From the NCBI GenBank assembly GCA_016234555.1, contig JACRBJ010000060.1:62001-126000 (forward strand): 64,000 nucleotides of DNA, in the 5' to 3' direction. Every line of letters begins with the position of its first letter. The first letter of the stretch is position 1. The notes below the pieces were generated by a model, which worked only from the letters and a program-made list of their open reading frames with translations, was not told where the DNA came from and did no database searches. The position numbers were made by a program, and so were the translations under genes. Positions 39,739 to 48,671 of the stretch are shown one piece after another. The DNA comes from Chloroflexota bacterium. Lineage in GTDB: Bacteria > Chloroflexota > Anaerolineae > Anaerolineales > Villigracilaceae.

Positions 39739-41640
39739 ATGTCAAAGGAGAGTAAACAAATGGAAGGCGAAGTCTATTATCCGTCGGAGGAAGTGGTGGC
39801 GCAGGCGCGTCTCAAGGACTGGGATGCTCTCGCCAAAAAGGCGTCCAAGGATCTGCAAGGGTTCTGGGCTGACGAAGCCTCGGAACTTGAGTGGTATCAG
39901 AGATGGGACAAGGTTCTGGACGATTCCAACGCGCCGTTCTTCAAGTGGTTTGTGGGGGCAAAGACCAACATCGTCCACAACGCCATCGACCGTCATTTGA
40001 AGACACATCGCAAGAACCAGCTTGCCCTGATCTGGGAAAGCGAAGACGGCAAGGATCATCGTACATTCTCATATTTTGCGATGAACCGCGAAGTCTCGCG
40101 CATGGCGAACATCATCAAGTCTATGGGCGTGACAAAAGGCGACCGTGTCACCATCTATATGGGGCGCGTGCCCGAGATCGTCTTCGCGATGCTGGCATGC
40201 GCCAAGGTTGGCGCGATCCATTCGGTGGTGTTCGGCGGCTTCTCGGTGGATTCACTCCAGAGCCGCATCGACGACAGCCAGTCCAAGCTCATTATCACCG
40301 CCGACGGTTCATACCAAAACGGCAAGGTCGTTGAGTTGAAGAAGATGGTGGACGAGGCTGTCAAACACTGCCCCAGTGTGGAAAACATCATCGTCGTCAA
40401 GCGCACAGACCAGCCCGTCAGTATGGAAGCGGGACGCGACCACTGGTATCACGACATGTGCGCGCTCCCCATCGCCAACGGCAAATGTCCAACTGAGGTG
40501 CTCGATGCAGAAGACCCGCTCTTCATCCTTTACACGTCAGGGTCAACGGGCAAGCCAAAAGCTATTTTACACACGCACGGCGGATACATGGTCGGCACAT
40601 ATGCCACACTCAAATATACCTTCGATGTTCGCGATGATGACCGCTGGTGGTGCACCGCCGACCCGGGCTGGATCACGGGACATTCGTACATCGTGTACGG
40701 ACCGATGATCAACGGCGCGACCTCATTTCTGTTCGAAGGCGGACCGACCTTCCCCTACCCCAATCGCTGGTGGCAGATCGTCGAACGCTACGGGATTACG
40801 ATCTTCTACACCGCCCCGACCGCCATCCGCGGTTTGATGCGTTTCGGCGAAGCCTGGCCCAATAAGCATGACCTTTCGTCCCTGAGATTGCTTGGCTCTG
40901 TTGGTGAGCCGATCAACCCTGAGGCTTGGAAATGGTATTACCGTGTCATCGGCAAGGAGAAATGTCCGATCATGGACACCTGGTGGCAGACGGAGACCGG
41001 CAACTTTATGATCACGCCGACGCCTGTGGTTCCGCTCAAGCCTGGTTCTGGAACCCGCCCGTTCTTCGGTCAGGAAGCCGAGATCGTGGACGAGCATGGG
41101 AAGCCTGTCCCCGACAATACGGAAGGCTACCTCACGTTGAAGAACCCGTGGCCCGGCATGTTGCGCACCATCTACGGCGACGATGAACGCTATGTCAGCC
41201 AGTACTGGACGAAGTATCCCGGACGCTACACGACGGGCGACTCAGCCAAGCGCGACTCGGACGGCTATTTCTGGATCATCGGTCGCGTGGACGATGTGAT
41301 CAAAGTTTCGGGTCATCGCCTCGGAACTGCGGAAATCGAATCCGCGCTGGTCAGCCACCCCGCTGTGGCGGAAGCGGCGGCAATCGGTCTGCCCCACGAA
41401 GTCAAAGGGACGGCGATTCACACCTTTGTGTTGTTGCGCAGAGGCTTTGAAGCTTCCCCCGATCTGGCGGAGGAACTTCGACAGCACGTCGCCACCCACA
41501 TGGGACCCATCGCCCGCCCCGAAGATGTCAAGTTCCTCGACAAACTTCCGAAGACCCGCTCCGGCAAGATCATGCGCCGTGTATTAAAAGCTCGCGCGCA
41601 GGGTTTGCCAGAGGGAGATATTTCGACGTTGGAAGAATAG
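39739..41640 (+). CDS. acs: Acetyl-CoA synthetase (AMP-forming)
   Basis: About 633 aa, activates acetate to acetyl-CoA through acetyl-AMP. ACS N-domain (FWADEASELEWYQRWDKVLD), AMP-binding core YTSGSTGKPKAILHT, MDTWWQTETGNF, YYTTGDSA-type loop YTTGDSAKRDSDGYFWIIGR and the C-terminal acetylation lysine in KTRSGKIMRRVLKA. Two starts are possible: ATG at 39739 (GGGAG 9 bp before) or ATG at 39760 (AAGGAG 8 bp before). Monocistronic, ending at a shared convergent terminator. Confidence 0.94.
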   Translation: MSKESKQMEGEVYYPSEEVVAQARLKDWDALAKKASKDLQGFWADEASELEWYQRWDKVLDDSNAPFFKWFVGAKTNIVHNAIDRHLKTHRKNQLALIWESEDGKDHRTFSYFAMNREVSRMANIIKSMGVTKGDRVTIYMGRVPEIVFAMLACAKVGAIHSVVFGGFSVDSLQSRIDDSQSKLIITADGSYQNGKVVELKKMVDEAVKHCPSVENIIVVKRTDQPVSMEAGRDHWYHDMCALPIANGKCPTEVLDAEDPLFILYTSGSTGKPKAILHTHGGYMVGTYATLKYTFDVRDDDRWWCTADPGWITGHSYIVYGPMINGATSFLFEGGPTFPYPNRWWQIVERYGITIFYTAPTAIRGLMRFGEAWPNKHDLSSLRLLGSVGEPINPEAWKWYYRVIGKEKCPIMDTWWQTETGNFMITPTPVVPLKPGSGTRPFFGQEAEIVDEHGKPVPDNTEGYLTLKNPWPGMLRTIYGDDERYVSQYWTKYPGRYTTGDSAKRDSDGYFWIIGRVDDVIKVSGHRLGTAEIESALVSHPAVAEAAAIGLPHEVKGTAIHTFVLLRRGFEASPDLAEELRQHVATHMGPIARPEDVKFLDKLPKTRSGKIMRRVLKARAQGLPEGDISTLEE

Positions 41641-41648
41641 TACGAAAA

Positions 41649-41683
41649 AAGACCGCCGAGATTTTCGAAATCTCGGCGGTCTT
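41649..41683. terminator. Bidirectional terminator, acs/ftcD
   Basis: Perfect 16-bp arms AAGACCGCCGAGATTT and complement around TCG, with A run to the left and T-rich right flank, between convergent genes. Confidence 0.9.
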
Positions 41684-41686
41684 CGT

Positions 41687-43219
41687 TTATATTCCTCCGC
41701 GCTCCTTCATTGTCTTGCGGAGTTCCTTTTCGAGTTTATCGGCTTCCGATTCAAGTTCAGCCAACTCCTCCAGCATCTTCTCGCCCAAGGATTTATCTTC
41801 GAGGGAGGCGACATTGATCTTTACGTTGTAACCTGCGGCAGTGAACGCGGCGCGGGACATGGCAAAACCTGAGGCAGAGTCACTGATGGCGTTGAGATTG
41901 CCGCGTTCGGCGCACTTGAGCGCGAGTTCCATCACCTTTACGGCATCTTCACAGACATGCAGGGGGATATGTGCGGCATTCAACGTAGCTTGAACAATGG
42001 CGGCATCGCGGGCTTTCTTTTCTTCGTTGGTGGACTTCGGCAGTTTGAAAGCGCCCATCACGGTCTCGAAGGCAACAGAGTCGTCTTCCACGGCGTGGGT
42101 CAATTCCTCGCGGAGGTTTTCCGCCACCACGCGGATCGCCTGCATTTCGGCTTCGACCTCGGCATATTTCTTTTTGCCGATGGTGAGTCCCGCGACCATG
42201 GCGACCAGCGCCGCGCCCATCGCGCCCGCAAATGCTCCCGCAGAACCGCCGCCGGGAGTCGGCGTCGGGGCGGCTAATTCGTCAGGAAACGAAAGCCCGC
42301 TATCAGCGGAGTCCGAGTCGGCGGCGAGGGCAGAGAAAAGCCTGGACTCAAGAATCTGCTCCTTGTCGAACTGATCCAGTTGGGTGTACCAGACCGCCGC
42401 GTCCACCAAAGCTTCCTGCGGAATCAATCCAACCAGTTCGCTGTGATGAATGCCGACGCCGTAGCGCTGCGCCTCACGTCGAATGAACTCGACCACGCGG
42501 GCAACAGGCGTCTCGCGGAAGTTGGTGAGGTTCATCGAAACCTGCGCCCGCCCATCCACCAGCAGACCAAGCCCTTTGACGTAACGAAGTCCACCCGATG
42601 ACTGGCGAACGGCTTTGGCGACTTTTTTAGCGATGTCCACATCTTCGGTGGTGAGGTAGACGTTGAACGCGATGAGAGGGTTGCGCGCGCCGATGACGGT
42701 GGCTCCCGCTTTGGGCAGTTTGCTAGGACCGAAATCTGGCTTGCGATTCGGGTCGGACTCGATTTCGGCTTTCAGACCTTCGTACTGTCCCTTGCGGATG
42801 TTTTCGAGGTTTGTCCGCTCGGGACGGGTCGCCGCCGCTTCGTAGAAATAGACGGGGATGCCAAGTTCACTCCCGACGCGCTGACCGAGTCTTTGGGCGA
42901 TGGCAATGCAGTCGTCCATGCTGGCGTTGGACAGCGGCACAAAGGGACAGACATCCGTCGCGCCAATGCGCGGATGCGCTCCCGTGTGCTGGTCGAGGTC
43001 GATCAACTCAGCGGCGGTTTGGATGGCGCGAAAAGCGGCTTTCTCCACACCGTCGGGCGACCCTGCAAAGGTCAGCACCGTACGATTGTGGTCGAGGTCG
43101 GAGGAACGGTCGAGCAGTTTCACCTCGCTGACCGATTGGATGGCGGCGGCGATCTGGTCGATGATTTCGGGACGCCGCGCTTCGGAGAAGTTGGGGATAC
43201 ATTCGATGAGTTGGGTCAT
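41687..43219 (-). CDS. ftcD: Bifunctional glutamate formimidoyltransferase/formimidoyl-THF cyclodeaminase
   Basis: 510 aa. Residues 1-180 (CIPNFSEARRPEII, HTGAHPRIGATDVCPFVPL) and 181-300 are the transferase domains; residues about 315-505 (TPTPGGGSAGAFAGAMGAALVAMV ... SDSASGFAMSRAAFTAAGYNV) are the cyclodeaminase. Channels formimino groups from histidine breakdown into tetrahydrofolate. The fused form resembles the animal enzyme. The C-terminus has a charged coiled coil (LEELAELESEADKLEKELRK). hutH lies 5.5 kb away, hutU and hutI are not in the window. Confidence 0.95.
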   Translation of the reverse strand: MTQLIECIPNFSEARRPEIIDQIAAAIQSVSEVKLLDRSSDLDHNRTVLTFAGSPDGVEKAAFRAIQTAAELIDLDQHTGAHPRIGATDVCPFVPLSNASMDDCIAIAQRLGQRVGSELGIPVYFYEAAATRPERTNLENIRKGQYEGLKAEIESDPNRKPDFGPSKLPKAGATVIGARNPLIAFNVYLTTEDVDIAKKVAKAVRQSSGGLRYVKGLGLLVDGRAQVSMNLTNFRETPVARVVEFIRREAQRYGVGIHHSELVGLIPQEALVDAAVWYTQLDQFDKEQILESRLFSALAADSDSADSGLSFPDELAAPTPTPGGGSAGAFAGAMGAALVAMVAGLTIGKKKYAEVEAEMQAIRVVAENLREELTHAVEDDSVAFETVMGAFKLPKSTNEEKKARDAAIVQATLNAAHIPLHVCEDAVKVMELALKCAERGNLNAISDSASGFAMSRAAFTAAGYNVKINVASLEDKSLGEKMLEELAELESEADKLEKELRKTMKERGGI

Positions 43220-43234
43220 GGGACCTCGGTTTTT

Positions 43235-43255
43235 GATTTAGGATTTTGGGTTGGT
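43235..43255. repeat. Short heptamer array in the ftcD leader
   Basis: GATTTAG, GATTTTG and GGTTGGT in 7-bp register between the ftcD promoter and ATG. Confidence 0.5.
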
Positions 43256-43269
43256 TTTTAGCGAAGGCA

Positions 43270-43275
43270 ATTATA
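43270..43275 (-). promoter_or_regulatory. -10 box of ftcD
   Basis: TATAAT on the minus strand, about 50 bp before the ftcD ATG; the leader contains a short heptamer array. Confidence 0.45.
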
Positions 43276-43306
43276 AAGGGGATTTGTGGCGTTTTTGTTT
43301 AGAGCT

Positions 43307-43312
43307 TATAAT
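43307..43312 (+). promoter_or_regulatory. -10 box for the small membrane protein gene
   Basis: TATAAT on the plus strand about 70 bp before the ATG at 43385. No clear -35. Confidence 0.4.
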
Positions 43313-43384
43313 CACAAAACCATGGGTTATGAAAGGGAAATTTTATGCCAGTGATCAAAATAAATACATGTGGGAGTGTTCTTT

Positions 43385-43825
43385 ATGACCCCTATTTTTA
43401 AGCGCATTTCAGACTATCCAAAATCTGTAGCCTTCATGCTCCTTTTGATTTTCTTTGCCAACCTTTGGCTTGCGGCATTTGCCGTTTTTGAACACGCTCC
43501 GTCACCCGCCTTTGAACTGCTTTACTCAATTGCGTTTATTTGGTCATTAGGTTGGTGGCTAAAAGAGGATAATTTAAAATTCAAGGAAAAATGGATTTAT
43601 GACATCGGCATCCTAATCTATGTTGGCTGGTTAATCGTCATTCCCATATACTTGTTCAAGACACGCGGGGCATTAAATGCAACCAAAACGATTTTCAAGT
43701 TTATCGGGTTTTACGTGGGAACATTCATCATGGGAATTATTGTTTTTCTTGTTTTGAAATTGCTGGTTTCACCCTATATTCTCCCGCCAAAATGGCAGGA
43801 GGTTTTTCTTTTATCATCGTCATAA
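43385..43825 (+). CDS. Four-helix membrane protein, 146 aa
   Basis: Hydrophobic helices around 12-35, 40-58, 75-95 and 108-135 with few charged residues. GGGAG lies 9 bp before ATG; an upstream GTG at 43370 is also in frame. AT-richer than the surrounding genes. Not recognised. The TetR-controlled unit starts right after it. Confidence 0.65.
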   Translation: MTPIFKRISDYPKSVAFMLLLIFFANLWLAAFAVFEHAPSPAFELLYSIAFIWSLGWWLKEDNLKFKEKWIYDIGILIYVGWLIVIPIYLFKTRGALNATKTIFKFIGFYVGTFIMGIIVFLVLKLLVSPYILPPKWQEVFLLSSS

Positions 43826-43841
43826 ACCTCTTCCCATTTTA

Positions 43842-43879
43842 TATACTATTTGGTATACTTTTATATACTAAACGGTATA
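43842..43879. promoter_or_regulatory. Two operators 22 bp apart upstream of the TetR gene
   Basis: TATACTATTTGGTATA (43842-43857) and TATACTAAACGGTATA (43864-43879) are imperfect palindromes whose starts are exactly 22 bp apart. The second ends 4 bp before the regulator ATG and both contain TATACT boxes usable as -10. Probably bound by the TetR-type protein itself. Confidence 0.75.
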
Positions 43880-43883
43880 TGAA

Positions 43884-44438
43884 ATGAAATCAACTGATAA
43901 TCTCAACGCCGAGCGGATTCTCCAGGATGGCTGGGAACTCTTCCAACAAAAGGGGTATCGCGGCGTTTCTGTGGACGAAATCTGTCTGCGCTGCGGGATT
44001 ACCAAACCCACGCTCTACTATTACTTCAAGGACAAGGAAAACCTCTTCGTCGAGGTGCTTTTGCGCCGCCTGCGCGGATTCCACGAGATTATCGAGCAAA
44101 GTGGTCCGCTTGAACAGCGGCTGGAGCGGATCGTCCTCTCGATGCTGGACAGCTTCCCAAGCAGCTACACGCACCTTGTCCACGACCTGGAACACATCAA
44201 ACAGCGGGAGAACGCGGACCGCGTCCGCAAGGCATTTGCCGACGAGCTCTTCTCCCCCATCACAGCGTTGATGCAGTCCGCAATTGAGGCGGGGGAAATT
44301 GGCGGGGATGCGAAATTCCTGTCCCAGCTTTTCATGGGGATCGTTGAAAATTACATCTCACGCGCGCACGAACTGGGCGGCGATAACAAGCTGCTGGCAC
44401 AAAAATTGGTTGCCTTCTTTTTGAAAGGCGCCAGATAA
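43884..44438 (+). CDS. TetR-family regulator, 184 aa
   Basis: N-terminal helix-turn-helix with the family signature: GWELFQQKGYRGVSVDEICLRCGITKPTLYYYFKDKENLF (about 17-56). The rest is an all-helical ligand and dimer domain. Two palindromes directly before ATG suggest autorepression together with the membrane protein gene 15 bp downstream. Ligand unknown. Confidence 0.92.
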   Translation: MKSTDNLNAERILQDGWELFQQKGYRGVSVDEICLRCGITKPTLYYYFKDKENLFVEVLLRRLRGFHEIIEQSGPLEQRLERIVLSMLDSFPSSYTHLVHDLEHIKQRENADRVRKAFADELFSPITALMQSAIEAGEIGGDAKFLSQLFMGIVENYISRAHELGGDNKLLAQKLVAFFLKGAR

Positions 44439-44453
44439 ATTTTCGGAGGGATT

Positions 44454-45170
44454 ATGTCTGAAGAATTACGCATGTTTGTCGAAATCGGGTTCAATGTTTT
44501 ATATCTCATCGTGGTGTGGACGATGAACGGAGTCATGTCCATGCAGATGGGCAGGGTTCCACAGGAGGATCGAAAGGTCGCCAATATGTTCCGTTGGGCG
44601 TTTGTTTTGCTTGCGCTTGGGGATACGGGACATGTAGGTTTCCGTGTTGCAGCCTATGCCCTGGGAGGTATCGAGAAGAACAGCTTGTTGATCGGAATGG
44701 GGGCATTGGCAACCGCGATCACAGTCACGTTTTTCTACGTGGTCATGCTTTACATTTGGAAGGAACGCTTCCACGGGAAATTTGGTCCGCTGGAATACGC
44801 TTTACTGGCAAGCGTTCCAGTACGTTTGATCGTGATGGCATTCCCACAAAATGACTGGGGTAACAGCCTTCCGCCCGTTTTCTGGGGACCGTTCCGCAAC
44901 TTGTTCCTCGTCATTCTGGGAATCGGTGTCCTGTACCTTTACCTGCGTGACTCGATCAAAACCAAAGACCGTCTCTTCCGCTGGATGGGATATTGCATCT
45001 TTTTTTCCTACCTTTTCTACATGCCCGTCATCCTGCTTGCCCGTGACATCCCTGCCATCGGGATGTTGATGATCCCCAAGACGATCATGTACGTTGCAAT
45101 TCAGTTCCTTGCCTACCTGGGGTTGTGGACTCAAAAAGACATCATCCCTATACCCCTCTCGGTAGATTGA
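44454..45170 (+). CDS. Seven-helix membrane protein under TetR control, 238 aa
   Basis: About seven hydrophobic helices spread over the whole length, with short charged loops (GRVPQEDRKVANMFRW, DSIKTKDRLFRWMG). CGGAGGGA lies 8 bp before ATG. It follows a TetR gene by 15 bp, so it is probably the repressed target. No family recognised; a carrier or sensor role cannot be told apart. Confidence 0.75.
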   Translation: MSEELRMFVEIGFNVLYLIVVWTMNGVMSMQMGRVPQEDRKVANMFRWAFVLLALGDTGHVGFRVAAYALGGIEKNSLLIGMGALATAITVTFFYVVMLYIWKERFHGKFGPLEYALLASVPVRLIVMAFPQNDWGNSLPPVFWGPFRNLFLVILGIGVLYLYLRDSIKTKDRLFRWMGYCIFFSYLFYMPVILLARDIPAIGMLMIPKTIMYVAIQFLAYLGLWTQKDIIPIPLSVD

Positions 45171-45177
45171 GCCAGAC

Positions 45178-45210
45178 AAAATCTCCCGTCCACGCGGCGG
45201 GAGATTTTTT
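45178..45210 (+). terminator. Terminator of the TetR unit
   Basis: AAAATCTCCCG pairs with CGGGAGATTTT followed by TT. Confidence 0.85.
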
Positions 45211-45241
45211 GTAATCCAGGAAGTTTTTGCCCGCCATCAAC

Positions 45242-46069
45242 TCATGCATACTTCAACATCTTTGCCGCAATCTCCTTGAAGATTTTCGCGGCGACCATCT
45301 CAGTGACATTCAACGGGTCCTGGGTCGGGTTCAACTCAACGATGTCCGCACCGACAATATTTACCTGCAGGGATTGAATCACGCTCAACGCCTCACGCGT
45401 GGAAAGTCCTCCAGGTTCGCGGTGAGAAATGCCGGGGGCAAAGGCTGGGTCGAGACAGTCCATATCGAAGGTCAGGTAGAGGGGCGAATCAAATTGAAGG
45501 TCAAACACATCGCGCCAGTTCCGCATGGTCAACACCTCCACGCCAAAGCGCTTCGCCTGTTGGCGCTGATGCCCGGTAATGGTGCGAATCCCCACCTGGA
45601 CCAGCCGCTTCACCAGTCCCGCCTCCATGATCCGCGCAAACGGACTGGCGTGCGAATATGGATTATCCTCAAAGTTGTCATACAGGTCGGGATGCGCGTC
45701 GAAGTGCAGGATGCTCAATTCGGGATGATGCGTCGCCGCCGCAAACACCAGCGGATATGTGACCGAATGATCCCCGCCAAGCGCGATGACTTTTAACCCC
45801 GCTTCATAGAAGCGACCCGCAGCCTGCTCCACCGCGACAGGCATTTCCCCAGCCGACGGCGCAATGTCGCCCGCATCAGCGAAGAGTCCATCCGCGCCGA
45901 GATCCGTCTCATCCTCCGTCCACAGGTTGGCTGAGTCACAGAAAAATGCCTCGCGGATTCTCTGCGGAGCAAGTACCGAGCCGCGCTTGTAGGATGAGTT
46001 TTCATCAAACGCCACGCCCAGCAAACCGATGCGGGCGTTCTCTTGCGGAAAAGGAGGGAAACTATTCAT
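45242..46069 (-). CDS. Ureohydrolase (agmatinase/formimidoylglutamase family), 275 aa
   Basis: Dinuclear manganese hydrolase: GGDHSVTYPL, FDAHPDLYD, SHASPF and LTFDMDCLDPAFAPG carry the metal ligands. Substrate could be agmatine (polyamine route) or formimidoylglutamate, as hutH and ftcD are neighbours; guanidinobutyrate is also possible. The frame is open from a TTG at 46090, but the ATG at 46069 with GAAAGG 6 bp upstream is the better start. Confidence 0.87.
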   Translation of the reverse strand: MNSFPPFPQENARIGLLGVAFDENSSYKRGSVLAPQRIREAFFCDSANLWTEDETDLGADGLFADAGDIAPSAGEMPVAVEQAAGRFYEAGLKVIALGGDHSVTYPLVFAAATHHPELSILHFDAHPDLYDNFEDNPYSHASPFARIMEAGLVKRLVQVGIRTITGHQRQQAKRFGVEVLTMRNWRDVFDLQFDSPLYLTFDMDCLDPAFAPGISHREPGGLSTREALSVIQSLQVNIVGADIVELNPTQDPLNVTEMVAAKIFKEIAAKMLKYA

Positions 46070-46167
46070 GGAAGCCTTTCTGGTTGACAAATTCTACAAA
46101 CGCTCCCGCAGCCGTAAGCAGGGTGTTTTCAGAAATTCTACACCAACATGATGTGAAAAAATTGTGA

Positions 46168-46196
46168 TTGAAAACGGTTCCCCCAAAGCGTATACT
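46168..46196 (+). promoter_or_regulatory. Promoter of the protealysin-emfourin pair
   Basis: TTGAAA (46168-46173), 17-bp spacer, TATACT (46191-46196). Confidence 0.7.
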
Positions 46197-46217
46197 GGTA
46201 ATGTATATTTTACCGGT
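46194..46217. promoter_or_regulatory. Operator-like inverted repeat at the start site
   Basis: ACTGGTAA and TTACCGGT, 8-bp arms with one mismatch and an 8-bp spacer, overlapping the -10 box and presumed start of transcription. Confidence 0.5.
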
Positions 46218-46235
46218 TCCCTGAAAGGAGAAACC

Positions 46236-47375
46236 ATGCAAACCTGCCATTCCGTCTATTGTATTACCCCGCCGCACATGCTGCAGGAGATCCTCCGCAA
46301 CGGCACGGCGGCGCAACGCGACCTTGCCTTGCGGACAATCATCTCGTCGGAACAAATGCGCGGTCAACGGCGCGCCATCAAGTCGGTAGCAGCCTACATT
46401 GCCAGGGCTGCCACAACGGGAAATAAGGAGCGCATCGTCTACGATGCAAAGAATGGTTCAACCTTGCCAGGCACAGCCGTGCGGAAGGAAGGCGACCCCG
46501 CATCAACCGACCCAGCCGTGAATGAAGCCTATGACGGATCGGGCGTGACCTACGATCTCTACCTCGATATCTATGGGCGGAACTCGATTGACGGCAATGG
46601 ATTCAGACTCGATTCCACAGTCCATTATCAAAAAGGGTACGACAACGCCTTTTGGGACGGCAAGCAGATGGTCTACGGCGACGGCGACGAAGACCTGCCC
46701 GCCTCCGAACGGTTGTTCAACCGTTTCACTGCGGTGCTGGATATCATCGCACACGAACTGACACACGGCGTCACCCAGCACGAAGCCAACCTCGCCTATT
46801 GGGATCAGTCGGGCGCGCTTAACGAATCCATGTCCGACGTGTTCGGCTCGTTGGTCAAACAATACCAACGAAAGCAAACCGCCGGTGAGGCGGATTGGAT
46901 CATCGGTGAAGGCTTGTTCACGTCCAATGTCATGGGGATCGGCATCCGCTCGATGAAGGCTCCCGGCACCGCCTACAACGACCCCGTCCTCGGCAAGGAC
47001 CCGCAGCCCGGGCACATGAATGATTACGTCCGCACAGTCGAGGATAATGGCGGAGTCCACATCAACTCGGGGATTCCCAATCGCGCATTCTACGTCACCG
47101 CGCTCGAACTGGGCGGTTACGCCTGGGAAAAGGCGGGACGCATCTGGTACAAGACCCTGACCGACAAGCTTCAGGAACGCTCGACCTTTCAGCAGGCCTG
47201 CGACCTGACCTATGAAGCGGCGGGAGACCTCTTCGGCGCGAACAGCCTCGAACAGCAAGCCGTCAAAAAGGGCTGGTCCGAAGTTGGCATTTCAACCGGC
47301 GGCGAAGCGCCAAGCGGCTGTTTGAGCACAGTCATGAAAGTCTTCGGCGTCAAACTTCAAGCGGAGGCGTCCTGA
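46236..47375 (+). CDS. Protealysin-like M4 metallopeptidase, 379 aa
   Basis: Thermolysin-family protease: HELTHGVTQHEANL supplies HExxH and ALNESMSDVFG the third ligand; GGVHINSGIPNRAFY holds the late catalytic His. The propeptide is short (about 60 residues) and there is no signal peptide, as in protealysins, which can stay in the cytoplasm. AAAGGAG before ATG at 46236. The next gene, starting on its stop codon, resembles the protealysin inhibitor emfourin. Confidence 0.92.
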   Translation: MQTCHSVYCITPPHMLQEILRNGTAAQRDLALRTIISSEQMRGQRRAIKSVAAYIARAATTGNKERIVYDAKNGSTLPGTAVRKEGDPASTDPAVNEAYDGSGVTYDLYLDIYGRNSIDGNGFRLDSTVHYQKGYDNAFWDGKQMVYGDGDEDLPASERLFNRFTAVLDIIAHELTHGVTQHEANLAYWDQSGALNESMSDVFGSLVKQYQRKQTAGEADWIIGEGLFTSNVMGIGIRSMKAPGTAYNDPVLGKDPQPGHMNDYVRTVEDNGGVHINSGIPNRAFYVTALELGGYAWEKAGRIWYKTLTDKLQERSTFQQACDLTYEAAGDLFGANSLEQQAVKKGWSEVGISTGGEAPSGCLSTVMKVFGVKLQAEAS

Positions 47376-47674
47376 TGCGGATCACCTTCGAGCGCTCCGG
47401 CGGCATCATGGGAGCAAAGTCCAGGCTGGAGATTGACCTGAATCAACTGTCCGCGAATCAGGCTGAGGTTTTGCGTAAGCTGTTGGAGGAGGCAAATTTC
47501 TTTGCGCTGCCGGAAAATCCGCAGGCTCGCGCCATGCCGGATGGCTTCCAGTACACAATCACCGTCGAAGCCGAACTGGTCAAACACACCGTCCATACCA
47601 GCGATGGGACGGTGCCACCGGAACTGGGACCCCTCCTCCAGGAACTTTCTCAAAGGGTGCGCCGCCGGCAATAA
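47375..47674 (+). CDS. Emfourin-like protealysin inhibitor, 99 aa
   Basis: Small protein with MRITFERSGGIMGAKSRLEIDLNQLSANQA, then LLEEANFFALPE and GFQYTITVEA, the pattern of emfourin (protealysin-associated inhibitors). Its ATG overlaps the protease stop (TGATG), which would give tightly coupled synthesis of enzyme and inhibitor. No export signal, so both act in the same compartment. Confidence 0.82.
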   Translation: MRITFERSGGIMGAKSRLEIDLNQLSANQAEVLRKLLEEANFFALPENPQARAMPDGFQYTITVEAELVKHTVHTSDGTVPPELGPLLQELSQRVRRRQ

Positions 47675-47681
47675 GAATCCA

Positions 47682-47717
47682 AACGCCGTCTCATTTCACA
47701 GAGACGGCGTTCGTTTT
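47682..47717 (+). terminator. Terminator of the protealysin-emfourin pair
   Basis: AACGCCGTCTC pairs with GAGACGGCGTT (47701-47711), followed by CGTTTTTT. Confidence 0.88.
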
Positions 47718-47733
47718 TTGTAAATCACCAAGG

Positions 47734-48456
47734 CTACGCGTTGACAATCCAACCGACCAACCCGACGACAAAGTCGATCACGCCGAAGATGATTGCGCCA
47801 TAGAACAACACAAACTTCCCGCCAAGGCTGTCCGCAAAGACAAAAGTGCAGCCGGTGATGATGACGCCGACAACAATCAACGAGAAACCGCGCGTCATCC
47901 GTTTTTTGTACTTTTCGCGGCGCGCTTTCTTGACGGCATACTTCGCGTCATTGATAATTTGCCGCGCCGTCTCCAGCGAAACGCCGCGATTTAAAAGCGA
48001 CTTTTCGATCTCCCGATTGGGTTTATTCGCCGCCAGTTCCATCGCCGCATATTCGAACAACCCAGAAAGGTCCTGCTGTTGCCAGCCTGCGCCACTGCTT
48101 TGCGGAGCGGACTCTACAACAGGCACGGGGTTGCTCTGGGATGACCTTGTGGATGGGACATACGCGGGCGGGGTGGATGCCCTTTGAGGTTCAGGATACG
48201 TGGGGATGGCGGGGATCACTCCCTTCTGCCTCAACATGGTCGAGCCGCGTTTGGCAATGTCATTCCCGGGATTGATCTTGAGTACGCTTTCCAGACAGTA
48301 CAGGCGCTCCGAGTCGTCACCGACAACGCTGGACAGCCACAGCCATGCCTGTTCGGAACTTTCCGGTATATTGGATGCGCGTGAAAGAAGGTCGAATGCG
48401 CGGGACCTGTCGCCCGCTTTTGCCGCCATGACACCTTGCTGAAGAAAATTATCCAT
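47734..48456 (-). CDS. TPR-like protein with two C-terminal membrane helices, 240 aa
   Basis: N-terminal helix pairs (MAAKAGDRSRAFDLLSRASNIPESSEQAWLWLSSVVGD, about 8-75) look like a tetratricopeptide unit. A Pro/Ser linker (80-125) is followed by a helical region and two membrane helices (about 185-237). Likely anchored in the membrane with a cytoplasmic TPR head. Function unknown. Confidence 0.65.
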   Translation of the reverse strand: MDNFLQQGVMAAKAGDRSRAFDLLSRASNIPESSEQAWLWLSSVVGDDSERLYCLESVLKINPGNDIAKRGSTMLRQKGVIPAIPTYPEPQRASTPPAYVPSTRSSQSNPVPVVESAPQSSGAGWQQQDLSGLFEYAAMELAANKPNREIEKSLLNRGVSLETARQIINDAKYAVKKARREKYKKRMTRGFSLIVVGVIITGCTFVFADSLGGKFVLFYGAIIFGVIDFVVGLVGWIVNA

Positions 48457-48592
48457 CCCAACTCCATCATTGATTTTGATAGCGCATAAGGAAAATATTT
48501 GTCTGTCGGGTGCGATTGTAACTGAACGGGGAAATTATTTACGGTCAATTTAATTGCAAAAATCCGCCCATCTAAAATTCCCTCATCGACGC

Positions 48593-48598
48593 TATAAT
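48593..48598 (+). promoter_or_regulatory. -10 box of hutH
   Basis: TATAAT in the 215-bp gap before hutH, giving a leader of about 67 nt with GAGGA before ATG. No good -35. The rest of the gap shows nothing recognisable. Confidence 0.45.
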
Positions 48599-48671
48599 GC
48601 GCCCATTGATCTGCCGGGCATTTCAACTGAAAGTACGCCCTGCAAATTCCCTGAAAACATAACGAGGATAC

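Noticed and set aside
43345..43401. Small frame starting with ATG at 43345
   Set aside because: Eighteen codons only, out of frame with and overlapping the start of the better membrane-protein frame; no supporting feature.
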